The position numbers were made by a program, and so were the translations under genes. Shown piece by piece: positions 32,475 to 41,332 of a DNA stretch of 58,983 nucleotides. Each line of letters begins with the position of its first letter. Position 1 is the stretch's first letter. The stretch comes from DATCYZ01 sp036526195 (GTDB taxonomy: Bacteria; Pseudomonadota; Gammaproteobacteria; Burkholderiales; SG8-39), in contig DATCYZ010000119.1 in NCBI GenBank assembly GCA_036526195.1, forward strand, positions 1 to 58,983, written 5' to 3'. Under the pieces are notes generated by a model. The model was not told the DNA's origin. It made no database searches and saw nothing but the letters and a program-made list of their open reading frames with translations.

Positions 32475-33569
32475 TCAGACGTTGAACCTGAAGTGCATCA
32501 CGTCGCCGTCCTTGACGACGTAGTCCTTGCCCTCGACGCGCATCTTGCCCTTGTCCTTCGCGCCCTGCTCGCCCTTGCAGGCGACGAAATCGTCGTACGC
32601 GATGGTCTCGGCGCGGATGAAGCCGTGCTCGAAGTCGGTGTGGATCACGCCCGCCGCCTGCGGCGCGGTGGCGCCGACGCGCACCGTCCACGCGCGCACT
32701 TCCTTCGGGCCGACGGTGAAGTAGGTCTGAAGTCCCAGCAGCGAATAGCCCGCGCGGATCACGCGCGCGAGTCCCGGCTCCTCCATGCCCATGTCGGCGA
32801 GGAACAGCGCCTTGTCCTCGTCGCTCATGTCGGCGATCTGCGACTCGATCGCCGCGCAGATCGCCACCACCGGCGCGCCTTCGGTCGCCGCATGCGCCTC
32901 GACCGCGGCGAGCAGCGGATTGTCGCGAAAGCCGTTCTCGGACACGTTGGCGACGTACATCACCGGCTTCATGGTGAGCAGGAAGAGCGGCTGCAGCACC
33001 GCGCGCTCTTCCTTCGCCAGGTCCACCGCGCGCGCCGGACGGCCTTCGTCCAGCGCCGCCATTACCTTCTTCAGCACCGCCACCAGGCGTTGCGCTTCCT
33101 TGTCGCCTCCGGACTTCGCGGTCTTCTCGCTCTTCGCCAGCTGCTTCTCGACGGTGGCCAGGTCCGCGAGCGCGAGTTCGGTGTCGATCGTGCCGATGTC
33201 CGACACCGGATCGACGCGCCCGGCGACGTGCACCACGTTCGGGTCCTCGAAGCAGCGCACGACATGCGCGATCGCGTCGGTTTCGCGGATGTTGGCGAGG
33301 AACTTGTTCCCGAGGCCCTCGCCCTTCGACGCGCCCGCCACCAGGCCGGCGATGTCGACGAACTCGACGGCGGCCGGAATGGTCTTCTGCGGGTTGGCGA
33401 TGCCGACCAGCGCCGCCAGGCGCGTGTCCGGCACTTCGACAATGCCGACGTTCGGTTCGATGGTGCAGAACGGATAGTTCTCGGCGGCGATGCCTGACTT
33501 GGTCAACGCATTGAAGAGCGTCGACTTGCCGACGTTCGGCAGCCCGACGATGCCGCATTTCACGCTCAT
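32475..33569 (-). CDS. ychF: Ribosome-binding ATPase YchF
   Basis: YchF (OLA1-like) is an Obg-family NTPase that prefers ATP and binds ribosomes. The 364-residue product has G1 GLPNVGKST (residues 9-17), the switch region FVDIAGLVAGASKGEGLGNKFL, the altered G4 region (ANVSEN) typical of ATP-specific YchF, and a C-terminal TGS domain ending GDVMHFRFNV. I chose the ATG at 33569, overlapping the pth stop by four bases; the open frame upstream lies within pth. Confidence 0.96.
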   Translation of the reverse strand: MSVKCGIVGLPNVGKSTLFNALTKSGIAAENYPFCTIEPNVGIVEVPDTRLAALVGIANPQKTIPAAVEFVDIAGLVAGASKGEGLGNKFLANIRETDAIAHVVRCFEDPNVVHVAGRVDPVSDIGTIDTELALADLATVEKQLAKSEKTAKSGGDKEAQRLVAVLKKVMAALDEGRPARAVDLAKEERAVLQPLFLLTMKPVMYVANVSENGFRDNPLLAAVEAHAATEGAPVVAICAAIESQIADMSDEDKALFLADMGMEEPGLARVIRAGYSLLGLQTYFTVGPKEVRAWTVRVGATAPQAAGVIHTDFEHGFIRAETIAYDDFVACKGEQGAKDKGKMRVEGKDYVVKDGDVMHFRFNV

Positions 33570-34180
33570 GGCTTCTCCTGCGGGGGCGGCGCCGGCTTCT
33601 TCGCCGGCTTGTCGGACGAATGCAGCTTCAGCATGGCGTCCTGCATGTTGCCGCCGAGGCACAGCGGCAGCACCTCGAGCGCGCGATCGATCGAACGGTC
33701 GATCGCCTCGCGGTCCTCGGGCGAGGGCTTGCCGAGCACGTAGTCGGCCACCATGTTGCGGTCACCGGGGTGGCCGATGCCGAGTCGCAGCCGCCAGAAG
33801 TTCGTCGATCCAAGGCGGGCGCCGATGTCGCGCAGGCCGTTGTGCCCGGCCACGCCGCCGCCCTGCTTGAGCTTTGCGGTGCCGGGCGCGAAGTCGAGCT
33901 CGTCGTGCACCACCAGCACGTCCTCCGCCGGGATCTTGAAGAATCCCGCGAGGAAGCCGACCGACTTGCCGCTCAGGTTCATGAAGGTCTGCGGCAGCAG
34001 CAGCCACGCGCCGCTCGCCTCATGCCGTCCGACCCAGGCGTCGTACTTCGCCTCCTTGCGCAGCGCGATGCCCTGCGCGCTGGCGAATCGCTCGAGCAGC
34101 CAGAAACCGGCGTTGTGGCGCGTTCGTTCGTAGTCCCGGCCGGGATTGCCCAAGCCGACGAGAATGCGGATGCCTGCCAT
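33566..34180 (-). CDS. pth: Peptidyl-tRNA hydrolase
   Basis: Pth cleaves peptidyl-tRNA released from ribosomes. The 204-residue product starts IRILVGLGNPG and has active-site residues Asn12, His22, Asn68 and Asp93, with the HDELD motif. The C-terminus ends in a short Lys/Pro tail. It lies between rplY (66 bases upstream) and ychF (4-base overlap), the usual rplY-pth-ychF order. Confidence 0.96.
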   Translation of the reverse strand: MAGIRILVGLGNPGRDYERTRHNAGFWLLERFASAQGIALRKEAKYDAWVGRHEASGAWLLLPQTFMNLSGKSVGFLAGFFKIPAEDVLVVHDELDFAPGTAKLKQGGGVAGHNGLRDIGARLGSTNFWRLRLGIGHPGDRNMVADYVLGKPSPEDREAIDRSIDRALEVLPLCLGGNMQDAMLKLHSSDKPAKKPAPPPQEKP

Positions 34181-34246
34181 GGGAGGTGCGTGCGCAACGA
34201 GGCGCAGCGGCGCGGAGGATGCGCCGCCGTCCCCGAGGCGGGACCC

Positions 34247-34942
34247 TTACTTCTTGTCCTTGCCCTTGTCGGCGGCCGCGTCGGCCCCCTCGGGCTTGGC
34301 TTCCTGCTTGGTGGTGGGCACCTCGCCCGCCGCCGGCGTCGCTTCGGCCGTCACGGTCTCTTCCTCTTCGGTGACCAGCGCCGGCAGGATCACCGTCACC
34401 ACCACCGGGTTCTCGCCCTTGTGCAGCACGGGCTCGACGCCCTTGGGCAGCTTCAGGTCGCGCGCGTGGATCGAATGGCCGACCGTGATCTCGGAGAGGT
34501 CCACTTCGATGAACTCGGGCAGGTCGTCCGGCAGGCAGGTGATGTCCAGTTCGTTCATCACGTGGTTCACCACGCCGCCCTGCGTCTTCACGCCCGGAGA
34601 CACCTCGGCGTTGACGAAGTGCAGCGGCACCATCATGTGGATCTTGCGGCCCTTGGAGACGCGCTGGAAGTCCACGTGCTGAACCTGCCGCTTGAACGGG
34701 TGCATGTTGAAGGCGCGCAGCAGCACGGGTTCCGCCGCGTCTTCGAGCTTCAGCGTCAGGATGGAGGCATGGAAGGCCTCGCGCGCGAGGCTGAGGCTGA
34801 TCTCCTTGTGGTCCAGCTCGATGTTCACCGGTTCGCGATCACCGCCGTAGACGATGCCCGGGACTTTCCCGGCGTTGCGCAGGCGGCGGCTCGCACCCTT
34901 GCCTTGCACGTCGCGCTTGCGCGCACTGATTTCGATCTTCAT
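34247..34942 (-). CDS. rplY: 50S ribosomal protein L25/general stress protein Ctc
   Basis: The 231-residue protein is the long (Ctc-type) form of L25. An N-terminal 5S-rRNA-binding domain of about 95 residues (KRDVQGKGASRRLRNAGKVP, then VQHVDFQRV) is followed by the TL5/Ctc C-terminal domain. It ends in an acidic and Lys-rich tail (about 195-231). The ATG at 34942 was chosen because the L25 sequence begins there. It lies 99 bases downstream of prs, with a GC-rich hairpin between. Confidence 0.95.
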   Translation of the reverse strand: MKIEISARKRDVQGKGASRRLRNAGKVPGIVYGGDREPVNIELDHKEISLSLAREAFHASILTLKLEDAAEPVLLRAFNMHPFKRQVQHVDFQRVSKGRKIHMMVPLHFVNAEVSPGVKTQGGVVNHVMNELDITCLPDDLPEFIEVDLSEITVGHSIHARDLKLPKGVEPVLHKGENPVVVTVILPALVTEEEETVTAEATPAAGEVPTTKQEAKPEGADAAADKGKDKK

Positions 34943-35017
34943 GGTGTGGCTCCAGGTTGTTCCGTCAGGCCCGCGACCAGGCACAGACGGGGTTGCAAAA
35001 AAGGGGGATCCGTTCTC

Positions 35018-35037
35018 CGGCCGGGAACGCCCGGCCG
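35018..35037 (-). terminator. GC-rich hairpin between prs and rplY
   Basis: CGGCCGGG-AACG-CCCGGCCG forms an 8-base perfect stem with a 4-base loop just after the prs stop. On the minus strand a T6 run follows only after about 14 bases, so it is not a classical intrinsic terminator. It may partly terminate, or stabilise or process the prs-rplY transcript. Confidence 0.4.
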
Positions 35038-35041
35038 CTTC

Positions 35042-36004
35042 TCAGTCGATGAACAGCGAACTCACCGAATCCTCGGTGAAGATGCGCAGGATGGTCTCGG
35101 CCATCAGCGCGGCGACGGACAGCTGCCGGATGCGCGGACAGGCCGCCGCCTCCGGGCTGAGCGGGATGGTGTCGGTGACCACCAGCTCGTCGAGGTCGCT
35201 GGTCGAGATGCGCTCGACGGCGGCCCCGGACAGCACCGGGTGCGTGCAATAGGCGACCACCTTGGTGGCGCCTTCTTCCTTGAGCACCTGCGCGGCCTTC
35301 ACCAGCGTCCCCGCGGTGTCGACCATGTCGTCCATGATGACGCAGGTGCGTCCCTGCACCTCGCCGATGACGTTCATCACCTCGGACACGTTTGCCTTCG
35401 GGCGCCGCTTGTCGATGATGGCAAGGTCGGATTCGAGGCGCTTGGCCAGCGCCCTCGCGCGCACCACGCCGCCGACGTCGGGCGAGACCACGATGAGGTT
35501 CTCGTAGCGCTGCTTCCACACGTCGCCGAGCAGCACCGGCGCGGCGTAGATGTTGTCCACAGGAATGTCGAAGAAGCCCTGGATCTGGTCTGCATGCAGG
35601 TCCATGGTCAGCACGCGCGCCACGCCCACCGACGTGAGCATGTTGGCCACCACCTTGGCGCTGATGGCCACCCGCGCCGAGCGCGGCCGCCGGTCCTGCC
35701 GCGCGTAGCCGAAGTACGGGATTGCCGCCGTCACGCGGGCGGCGGAGGAGCGCTTGAGCGCATCCACCATCACCAGCAGTTCCATCAGGTTGTCGTTCGT
35801 CGGCGCGCAGGTCGACTGCAGCACGAAGACGTCCTTGCCGCGCACGTTCTCGAGCAGCTCGAACATTACCTCGCCGTCCGAGAAGCGCCCGACGATCGAG
35901 CGGCCGAGCGAGAGGTTCAACTGGCGAACGACGTCCTGCGCGAGGCGCGGATTTGCGTTCCCGGTGAACACCATCAGGCGCTCGAGCGGCAGGTTGGTCA
36001 TCAT
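35042..36004 (-). CDS. prs: Ribose-phosphate pyrophosphokinase (PRPP synthetase)
   Basis: Prs makes PRPP from ribose 5-phosphate and ATP for nucleotide, His and Trp synthesis. The 320-residue product has FTGNANPRLAQDV, the flexible-loop region YFGYARQDRRPRSARVAISA, the divalent-metal motif DLHADQIQGFFD and the PRPP loop DDMVDTAGT (225-233). The length is normal. A start at either of two adjacent Met codons is possible. It is preceded by tRNA-Gln and ispE on the same strand, a conserved betaproteobacterial order. Confidence 0.97.
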   Translation of the reverse strand: MMTNLPLERLMVFTGNANPRLAQDVVRQLNLSLGRSIVGRFSDGEVMFELLENVRGKDVFVLQSTCAPTNDNLMELLVMVDALKRSSAARVTAAIPYFGYARQDRRPRSARVAISAKVVANMLTSVGVARVLTMDLHADQIQGFFDIPVDNIYAAPVLLGDVWKQRYENLIVVSPDVGGVVRARALAKRLESDLAIIDKRRPKANVSEVMNVIGEVQGRTCVIMDDMVDTAGTLVKAAQVLKEEGATKVVAYCTHPVLSGAAVERISTSDLDELVVTDTIPLSPEAAACPRIRQLSVAALMAETILRIFTEDSVSSLFID

Positions 36005-36057
36005 GGTTCCGAGCAGGCTTCAAGACCGCCGGTCCGGCCGGCGGCTACTGCGGTGAG

Positions 36058-36134
36058 TGGCTGGGGCGCTAGGATTCGAACCTAGGTATGCCGGAATCAA
36101 AATCCGGTGCCTTAACCAGCTTGGCGACGCCCCA
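36058..36134 (-). tRNA. tRNA-Gln (anticodon TTG)
   Basis: A 77-base cloverleaf reads on the minus strand. The acceptor stem is TGGGGCG paired with CGCCCCA, discriminator G and encoded CCA. The anticodon stem-loop is CCGGA-TTTTGAT-TCCGG, giving TTG. The T-arm is CTAGG-TTCGAAT-CCTAG. It lies between ispE and prs, its usual place in this group. A separate GC hairpin (36026-36044, CCGCCGG/CCGGCGG) lies between the tRNA and prs. Confidence 0.97.
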
Positions 36135-36156
36135 GTTGTGCTTCAGGTCCTGCTTG

Positions 36157-37017
36157 CTAGCTTGCCGTGTCGAGCGGATGCCGATCAAGGCCCCGCGCGA
36201 CGAATCCCGTGCATGTCTCCGGCAACCGCGAATGCAGCGCGTGCGCCTCGGCTTCAGTCTCAAACTCCGCGAACACGCAGGCCCCGGATCCCGTCATGCG
36301 GGCCTGCGGACACTGCCGCCTGAGCCAGTGGAGCCGCGCCGCGACCTCGGGGTAGCGCGCTGTCACCACGGGTTCAAGATCGTTGTGCCCAAGTCCCCGG
36401 AAAAAGGGCGGTATTTTGAGTGGTTTCGTATTGCGTGTCAACGCCGGGTCGGCAAAGATTTCCTTCGTGGAAACCGTGACTTGTGGCTCGAGCACAAGGT
36501 ACCAGGCGGGGGGCAAGGCAAGCGGCCGAAGGACCTCCCCGACGCCCTCGCCAAGCGCATTCTCGCCAAGCACGAAAAACGGCACGTCCGCCCCCAGCGC
36601 AAGCGCCAGCGCGGCAAGTTCCTGCGGCGCAAGGCGGGTCGCCCAGAGCCGGTTGAGCACGCGCAGCACCGTCGCCGCGTCCGACGACCCGCCGCCCAGC
36701 CCGCCCCCCAGCGGCAGGACCTTGTCGAGCGAGAGGTCGGCGCCAAGGCGCGACGCGGCCGGTCCGAGCGTCTCGCGGGCACGCGCCCGCAGCGCGTGCG
36801 CCGCGCGCAGGCAAAGATCCGCCTCCTCGGGCACGCCCGGCACCTCGACCACGCGTCGCAGCACCCCGTCTGTCCGCGGCGCGATGCCGACACGGTCGCA
36901 GCGATCGATCATCCGGAACACCGACTGCAGCAGGTGATAGCCGTCGGCGCGACGGCCCAGCACGTGCAGGAACAGGTTCAGCTTGGCGGGCGCCGGATAC
37001 CACTGCATCGCCGTCAC
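36157..37017 (-). CDS. ispE: 4-(cytidine 5'-diphospho)-2-C-methyl-D-erythritol kinase IspE
   Basis: IspE phosphorylates CDP-ME in the MEP isoprenoid pathway. The 286-residue GHMP kinase has the N-terminal AKLNLFLHVLGRRADGYH motif with Lys12. The glycine-rich ATP loop PLGGGLGGGSSDAA lies at 102-115 and the C-terminal motif is ARMTGSGACVFAEF. The GTG at 37017 is directly adjacent to the lolB stop; an ATG three codons later is an equally plausible start. tRNA-Gln follows 22 bases downstream. Confidence 0.95.
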   Translation of the reverse strand: MTAMQWYPAPAKLNLFLHVLGRRADGYHLLQSVFRMIDRCDRVGIAPRTDGVLRRVVEVPGVPEEADLCLRAAHALRARARETLGPAASRLGADLSLDKVLPLGGGLGGGSSDAATVLRVLNRLWATRLAPQELAALALALGADVPFFVLGENALGEGVGEVLRPLALPPAWYLVLEPQVTVSTKEIFADPALTRNTKPLKIPPFFRGLGHNDLEPVVTARYPEVAARLHWLRRQCPQARMTGSGACVFAEFETEAEAHALHSRLPETCTGFVARGLDRHPLDTAS

Positions 37018-37581
37018 TCAGGGCGCCAGCCACTCGCCGATGGCGATGCGCATGTCGATTGCCGGCTCGGCCATGCTCAGGCGCAGTCGGCGCGGCCGCT
37101 GGCCGGCGTCATCCCAGGCGAGGTACTCGATGCGCCAGCCGTCCTGCTCCAGCAGCGCAAGGCGGCCGTCCGCGCCGTGGCGCAGTGCAGTCACGGGTCC
37201 CACCGGCGAGGCGCGCGCGCGAATCCAGTCCGCCAGCCCTTCCAGCGGCAAGCGGAAGCCGAGCACCTGTTCCGTCAGGCTCGAGGCATCCTTCGCGCGA
37301 TAGGTCCGGTCTTCCGCGGTCGTCAGCGTGACGTTTCCCGCTTCGCGCACGATGCGCGCCACGCCCTGCCCAAGCGGCGTGCTGATCAGCATCTCGTCGC
37401 CGCCCGCGTGGTGACGCCAGCGTACGTTGCCGGTCGAGGATTCGTCGCGCCAGCGCACCGCGATCCGGCCCGAAAGCTCGAACTCCACGGACTGCGCCGG
37501 GGCGAGGAATTCCTGCGTGGCGCAGCCGCCGAGCCCCCCGAGCGCGCAGGCGAGCGCAAGCGCGCGCAGCGCGCGCCTCAC
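37018..37581 (-). CDS. lolB: Outer-membrane lipoprotein insertion protein LolB
   Basis: LolB receives lipoproteins from LolA and inserts them in the outer membrane. The 187-residue product has a lipoprotein signal with GLGGC (Cys20). The LolB fold follows, with FELSGRIAVRW at the start and LPLEGLADWIRARA in the middle. The start is a GTG overlapping the upstream TPR-gene stop by four bases. The operon order TPR-lolB-ispE supports the call. Confidence 0.92.
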   Translation of the reverse strand: MRRALRALALACALGGLGGCATQEFLAPAQSVEFELSGRIAVRWRDESSTGNVRWRHHAGGDEMLISTPLGQGVARIVREAGNVTLTTAEDRTYRAKDASSLTEQVLGFRLPLEGLADWIRARASPVGPVTALRHGADGRLALLEQDGWRIEYLAWDDAGQRPRRLRLSMAEPAIDMRIAIGEWLAP

Positions 37582-39293
37582 CGGCGCAGGCGCTCGACGG
37601 TCTTGCGCAGCGTGTCGTTGTCGGGATGGCCCTTCAGGGACTCGTCCCAGATCCGGTTCGCTTCCTCCCGTGCCCCGCTCACCCACAGCACTTCGCCGAG
37701 GTGTGCGCCGATCTCGGCGTCGGGTCGCGCCCGGTAGGCGCGCTGCAACTGTTCGATTGCGCCCTTCATGTCGCCCTGCCGGTACAGCACCCAGCCCATC
37801 GAATCGATGATGAAGGCATCCTCCGGCGACAGCTCGAGCGCCTTCTCGATCAGCTTGCGCGCCTCGTCGAGACGAACATTGCGATCGGCAAGGGAATAGC
37901 CGAGTGCGTTGTAGGCATGCGCGTGCTCCGGGCGCTTCTGGATCAGCTTTCGCAGGTGCGACTCGAGCACGTCGAAGCGCTCGAGCTTCTCCGCGGTGAG
38001 CGCGATGTCGTAGAGCAGTTCCGGCTGGTCGGGCTCGCGGACCAGGGCCTGACCGAGCAGGTCGAAGGCATCGTCGTGACGGTTCGCCTCGCGCAGGAGC
38101 TGCGCCTCGGCCACCACCAGCTGCACGCGGTCCTGGTTCTCGTTCACCTTGATCGCCCGGATGTACTCGCGCGCCTCGCCGAGCCGGCCCTGCCTGAACA
38201 TCGCGTTCGCGATCCGCAGCCGCGCCGGGAGGAACTGGTCGCCCGCGACGATCTCCTCGTACCACTGGATGGCACGGCTCCAGTCCTTCTGCTCTTCGGC
38301 CACCTGCCCGAGCGTGAAGCGCACGCTGTCGCGATCCCGGATCTCGAGGGTCAGCAGGCGCTTGAGGTTCGCTTCCGCCAACGGGTAGTCCTTCAGCTGG
38401 AAGGCGAGCAGGCCGACGGCGTGTATCACTTCGGCGTTGCCCGGATAGGCCGCCAGCAGCCGTTCGAACTGCGCGCGTGCCTGCGGATACCGGCGCGCCA
38501 CCACCAGCAGGCGTGCGTAGCCGAGGCGTGCCTCGCGGCTCTGCGGATTGCGCTCGAGAAAGGCGCCCAGACGCGCGATCGCCTCATCCGGCGAGGTGCG
38601 CTGCAGGATCTGCGCCTCGAACAGCGCGACCGCCTCCCAGTCCGGGCGCATCTGCGCAGCCTTGCGCAACGCCTCGAGCGCCTCCTGGCGCTCGGCGGCC
38701 GCGTAGGCCGCCTGCGCCACCGCAAAGCGGGCCTCGGGCAGATCCGGATAGCCGTCCGCCAGGCGGCGCACCACGCGCAGGACGGCGGCATGATCGGGGT
38801 GACGGCCGAGCAGGCGGCCGATCTGCAGGAACGCGTTCGGCGGGCTGGTCTCGCGCGCGGCGATGAGCTTTGCCAGGTAGGGCTCCGCATCGTCCAGGCG
38901 GCGCGCGCCGATCAGCAGCGCGGTCACGGTCTGCAGGGCGCGCGACGACGACGGCTCGATGTCGTGCCAGAGCATCGCCGCCTCGAGCGCAAGCGCCTGC
39001 ATGCGTGCCGCGCCAGCCAGTTCCATCGCGCGCCGGGCAACCCGCGGGTCGCGCGTGCGCCGCGCAAGCGCGAGGTAGGTCTGCGCCGCAAGCTCGGGCT
39101 CGCCACGTTGGCCGGCGATTTCACCCAGCAGGAATTCGTAGAGCATGCTGCCGGTCAGGTCCTGGGCCGGCAGCGCGGGCGCAGACGCGGTCGTCGGCAC
39201 GGCGGCGGGCGCGGCAGATTGGGCGAGCGCGACGGATTGCGCGAGGCCGCCGAGCGCCAGGAGCGCGAGGCGAAGCAAGAACGGTACGGACAT
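37578..39293 (-). CDS. Exported TPR-repeat protein upstream of lolB
   Basis: The 571-residue protein has a signal peptide (about residues 1-25). A Pro/Ala/Thr linker follows, then many TPR units, such as AFLERNPQSREARLGYARLLVVARRYPQA, covering most of residues 60-560. Proteins of this type sit upstream of lolB and ispE across betaproteobacteria. Their exact function is unknown to me, though an outer-membrane or periplasmic scaffolding role is reasonable. The ATG at 39293 was chosen because the signal peptide starts there; it is divergent from mutM over 93 bases. Confidence 0.85.
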   Translation of the reverse strand: MSVPFLLRLALLALGGLAQSVALAQSAAPAAVPTTASAPALPAQDLTGSMLYEFLLGEIAGQRGEPELAAQTYLALARRTRDPRVARRAMELAGAARMQALALEAAMLWHDIEPSSSRALQTVTALLIGARRLDDAEPYLAKLIAARETSPPNAFLQIGRLLGRHPDHAAVLRVVRRLADGYPDLPEARFAVAQAAYAAAERQEALEALRKAAQMRPDWEAVALFEAQILQRTSPDEAIARLGAFLERNPQSREARLGYARLLVVARRYPQARAQFERLLAAYPGNAEVIHAVGLLAFQLKDYPLAEANLKRLLTLEIRDRDSVRFTLGQVAEEQKDWSRAIQWYEEIVAGDQFLPARLRIANAMFRQGRLGEAREYIRAIKVNENQDRVQLVVAEAQLLREANRHDDAFDLLGQALVREPDQPELLYDIALTAEKLERFDVLESHLRKLIQKRPEHAHAYNALGYSLADRNVRLDEARKLIEKALELSPEDAFIIDSMGWVLYRQGDMKGAIEQLQRAYRARPDAEIGAHLGEVLWVSGAREEANRIWDESLKGHPDNDTLRKTVERLRR

Positions 39294-39386
39294 GGGGCGC
39301 CCAGTGTAGGTATATTCCCTGCCCCGCACAAGAAGACACCCGGGCGCGGGACGGGTCGCGACCGCGCCCGTCCGCCCCTCTGCCAG

Positions 39387-40196
39387 ATGCCCGAACTGCC
39401 GGAAGTCGAAGTCACGCGTCGCGGTCTCGCCCCGCATCTCACGGGATGCCGGGTCACCGGCGTCATCGTGCGGGATCCGCGCCTGCGCTGGCCGGTCCCG
39501 GACGCGGTTCGAACGCTCGCCGGCCGCGTGCTCGGCGAGGTGCGAAGGCGCGGCAAGTACCTGTTGATCGGTTGCGGCGACGGCCATCTCATCGTGCACC
39601 TCGGCATGTCCGGCAGCCTGCGGCTCCTGCCTGCGGGAACGCCGGCGGGCAAGCACGATCATTTCGACCTGCAGATCGGCGAGCAGGTCCTGCGGCTGCG
39701 CGATCCGCGGCGCTTCGGGGCCGTGCTCTGGACGGAGGCCCGGCCCGAGGCGCACCGCTTGCTCGCACACCTCGGCGTCGAGCCCTTGTCGCGCGGCTTC
39801 GACGGCGCCCGACTGCACGCGCAATCCCGTGCGCATCGCACGGCCATAAAGACCTTTCTCATGGACGCGCGCCGCGTTGTCGGGGTGGGCAACATCTACG
39901 CGAGCGAAAGCCTGTTCCTCGCGGGCATTCACCCGCGCACCGCCGCGGGCCGCCTTTCGCGGGAACGCTGCGACCGCCTTGTGCGCGCGGTGCGCGAGAC
40001 GCTTCGACGCGCGATCCGGGCGGGTGGCTCGAGCCTGCGGGATTTCGTCGGGAGCGACGGTCGCGAGGGCTACTTCCAGCTGAATGCCTGGGTGTACGAG
40101 CGTGCCGGCGCCCCGTGCCGCCGGTGCGGCACACCGATCCGGCGAATCGTGCAGGGCCAGCGCTCCACCTATTACTGCCCCGCCTGCCAGCATTGA
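39387..40196 (+). CDS. mutM: Formamidopyrimidine-DNA glycosylase
   Basis: MutM (Fpg) removes 8-oxoguanine and formamidopyrimidines from DNA. The 269-residue product begins MPELPEVEVTRRG with catalytic Pro2 and Glu3 (after Met removal), Lys57, and an H2TH region with VVGVGNIYASESLF. The C-terminal zinc finger has Cys244, Cys247, Cys264 and Cys267. All key residues are present. It converges with coaD over 15 bases. Confidence 0.97.
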   Translation: MPELPEVEVTRRGLAPHLTGCRVTGVIVRDPRLRWPVPDAVRTLAGRVLGEVRRRGKYLLIGCGDGHLIVHLGMSGSLRLLPAGTPAGKHDHFDLQIGEQVLRLRDPRRFGAVLWTEARPEAHRLLAHLGVEPLSRGFDGARLHAQSRAHRTAIKTFLMDARRVVGVGNIYASESLFLAGIHPRTAAGRLSRERCDRLVRAVRETLRRAIRAGGSSLRDFVGSDGREGYFQLNAWVYERAGAPCRRCGTPIRRIVQGQRSTYYCPACQH

Positions 40197-40211
40197 GCGC
40201 GCCGCGGCGGC

Positions 40212-40700
40212 TCAGGACTTAGGCTTCCCCACCTTCTCGCGCAGGCGCGCGTGCACCGTCGGGTGGACGAACTTGGAGACATCCCCGCCGAAGGTCGCGA
40301 TCTCCCGCACCAGCGTCGCCGAAATGAACATGTGCTGCTCGGAGGGCGTGAGGAACACGGTCTCGACATCCGGAAACAGGTTGCGGTTCATGCCCGCAAG
40401 CTGGAACTCGTACTCGAAGTCCGACACCGCGCGAAGCCCGCGCAGGATCACGCGGGCATTGCACTGGCGAACGAAGTCGATCAGCAGACCGGAGAATCTG
40501 ATGACCTTCAGGTTCTTCACGTCCGCAAGCACGGTGCGTGCGATCTCGACGCGTTCGTCCGCCGTGAAGAAGGGCCGCTTCGAGTGGCTGTCGGCCACGC
40601 CGAGAATCAGTCCGTCGAACAGGGTGCTCGCTCGGCGTACGAGGTCTTCGTGCCCGCGCGTCAGCGGGTCAAAGGTTCCGGGATAGACCGCCAGGGTCAT
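40212..40700 (-). CDS. coaD: Phosphopantetheine adenylyltransferase
   Basis: CoaD makes dephospho-CoA from 4'-phosphopantetheine and ATP. The 162-residue product has the nucleotidyltransferase motif YPGTFDPLTRGHEDL (His17) and FISATLVREIA in place of the ISST signature. The length is standard. The ATG at 40700 lies inside the 3' end of rsmD, giving a 32-base overlap, longer than the 4-base overlaps seen elsewhere here. Confidence 0.95.
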   Translation of the reverse strand: MTLAVYPGTFDPLTRGHEDLVRRASTLFDGLILGVADSHSKRPFFTADERVEIARTVLADVKNLKVIRFSGLLIDFVRQCNARVILRGLRAVSDFEYEFQLAGMNRNLFPDVETVFLTPSEQHMFISATLVREIATFGGDVSKFVHPTVHARLREKVGKPKS

Positions 40701-41271
40701 GATGAGGACTCCATTGCAGTAGCTTGAAATGCACCTGGCCCGCCCGCGCCTCGCGCAGCAGGGTCCAGTCCGCGCCGGCCGCGAACCCCGCTTCGGACTC
40801 CGCGTAAACCCGCGCACCCGGTTCAAGATGCGCCGGCAGCGCCGCAAGCGCCGCCGGCAGCGCATTCTGCCCGAACGGCGGATCGAGGAAAACCACGTCG
40901 TAGCGCCGGCCCCCGTGCGCGAGCCACGGCAACGCATCGGCTTCGACGATCTCCACAGCGTGCGCATCGAGCGCCGCCTTGTGCGCGCGCAAGGCGGCGA
41001 TCGCGTGACGGTCGCGCTCCACCATCACCACCTGCGCCGCCCCGCGCGAGGCGGCCTCGAACCCGAGCGCGCCACTGCCGGCATAGAGATCGAGACAGCA
41101 CAGCCCGGAAAGGTCCTGCCCGAGCCAGTTGAACAGCGTTTCCCGCACGCGGTCCGGCGTCGGACGCAACCCCGGTCGTTCCGGAACGCGCAGGATGCGG
41201 CTGCGCCACGCGCCGCCGACGATGCGCAATCGTCCCGCCTGCGTGAAACCGGACCGCCGGGAAGTGTTCAT
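40669..41271 (-). CDS. rsmD: 16S rRNA (guanine(966)-N2)-methyltransferase RsmD
   Basis: RsmD methylates G966 of 16S rRNA. The 200-residue product has LRIVGGAWRSRIL near the start and the SAM motif DLYAGSGALGFEAASRGA. The N6/N2-methyltransferase motif is FLDPPFG. The C-terminus continues past the usual end into coaD. The rsmD-coaD pairing is common. It is divergent from ftsY, with an extended -10 promoter for ftsY in the gap. Confidence 0.93.
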   Translation of the reverse strand: MNTSRRSGFTQAGRLRIVGGAWRSRILRVPERPGLRPTPDRVRETLFNWLGQDLSGLCCLDLYAGSGALGFEAASRGAAQVVMVERDRHAIAALRAHKAALDAHAVEIVEADALPWLAHGGRRYDVVFLDPPFGQNALPAALAALPAHLEPGARVYAESEAGFAAGADWTLLREARAGQVHFKLLQWSPHHDPGGLSRNL

Positions 41272-41288
41272 GGCGCCGCGCGTGACTT

Positions 41289-41297
41289 TGCTAGAAT
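41289..41297 (+). promoter_or_regulatory. Extended -10 promoter element of ftsY
   Basis: TGCTAGAAT lies 36 bases before the ftsY GTG, in the rsmD-ftsY divergent gap. It repeats the typA and rpoH element. No good -35 is visible at 17 bases. Confidence 0.45.
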
Positions 41298-41332
41298 GGA
41301 CTGCCCATCTTAGCGGCTACAGGCCACCCGCC

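Noticed and set aside
37626..39386. Long plus-strand open frame ahead of mutM
   Set aside because: Only the last 269 codons match MutM; the earlier part is a shadow of the TPR gene and lacks family sequence.
41129..41332. Longer FtsY starting upstream of the GTG
   Set aside because: The extension lies over the rsmD start and the -10 element and has no FtsY-like sequence.
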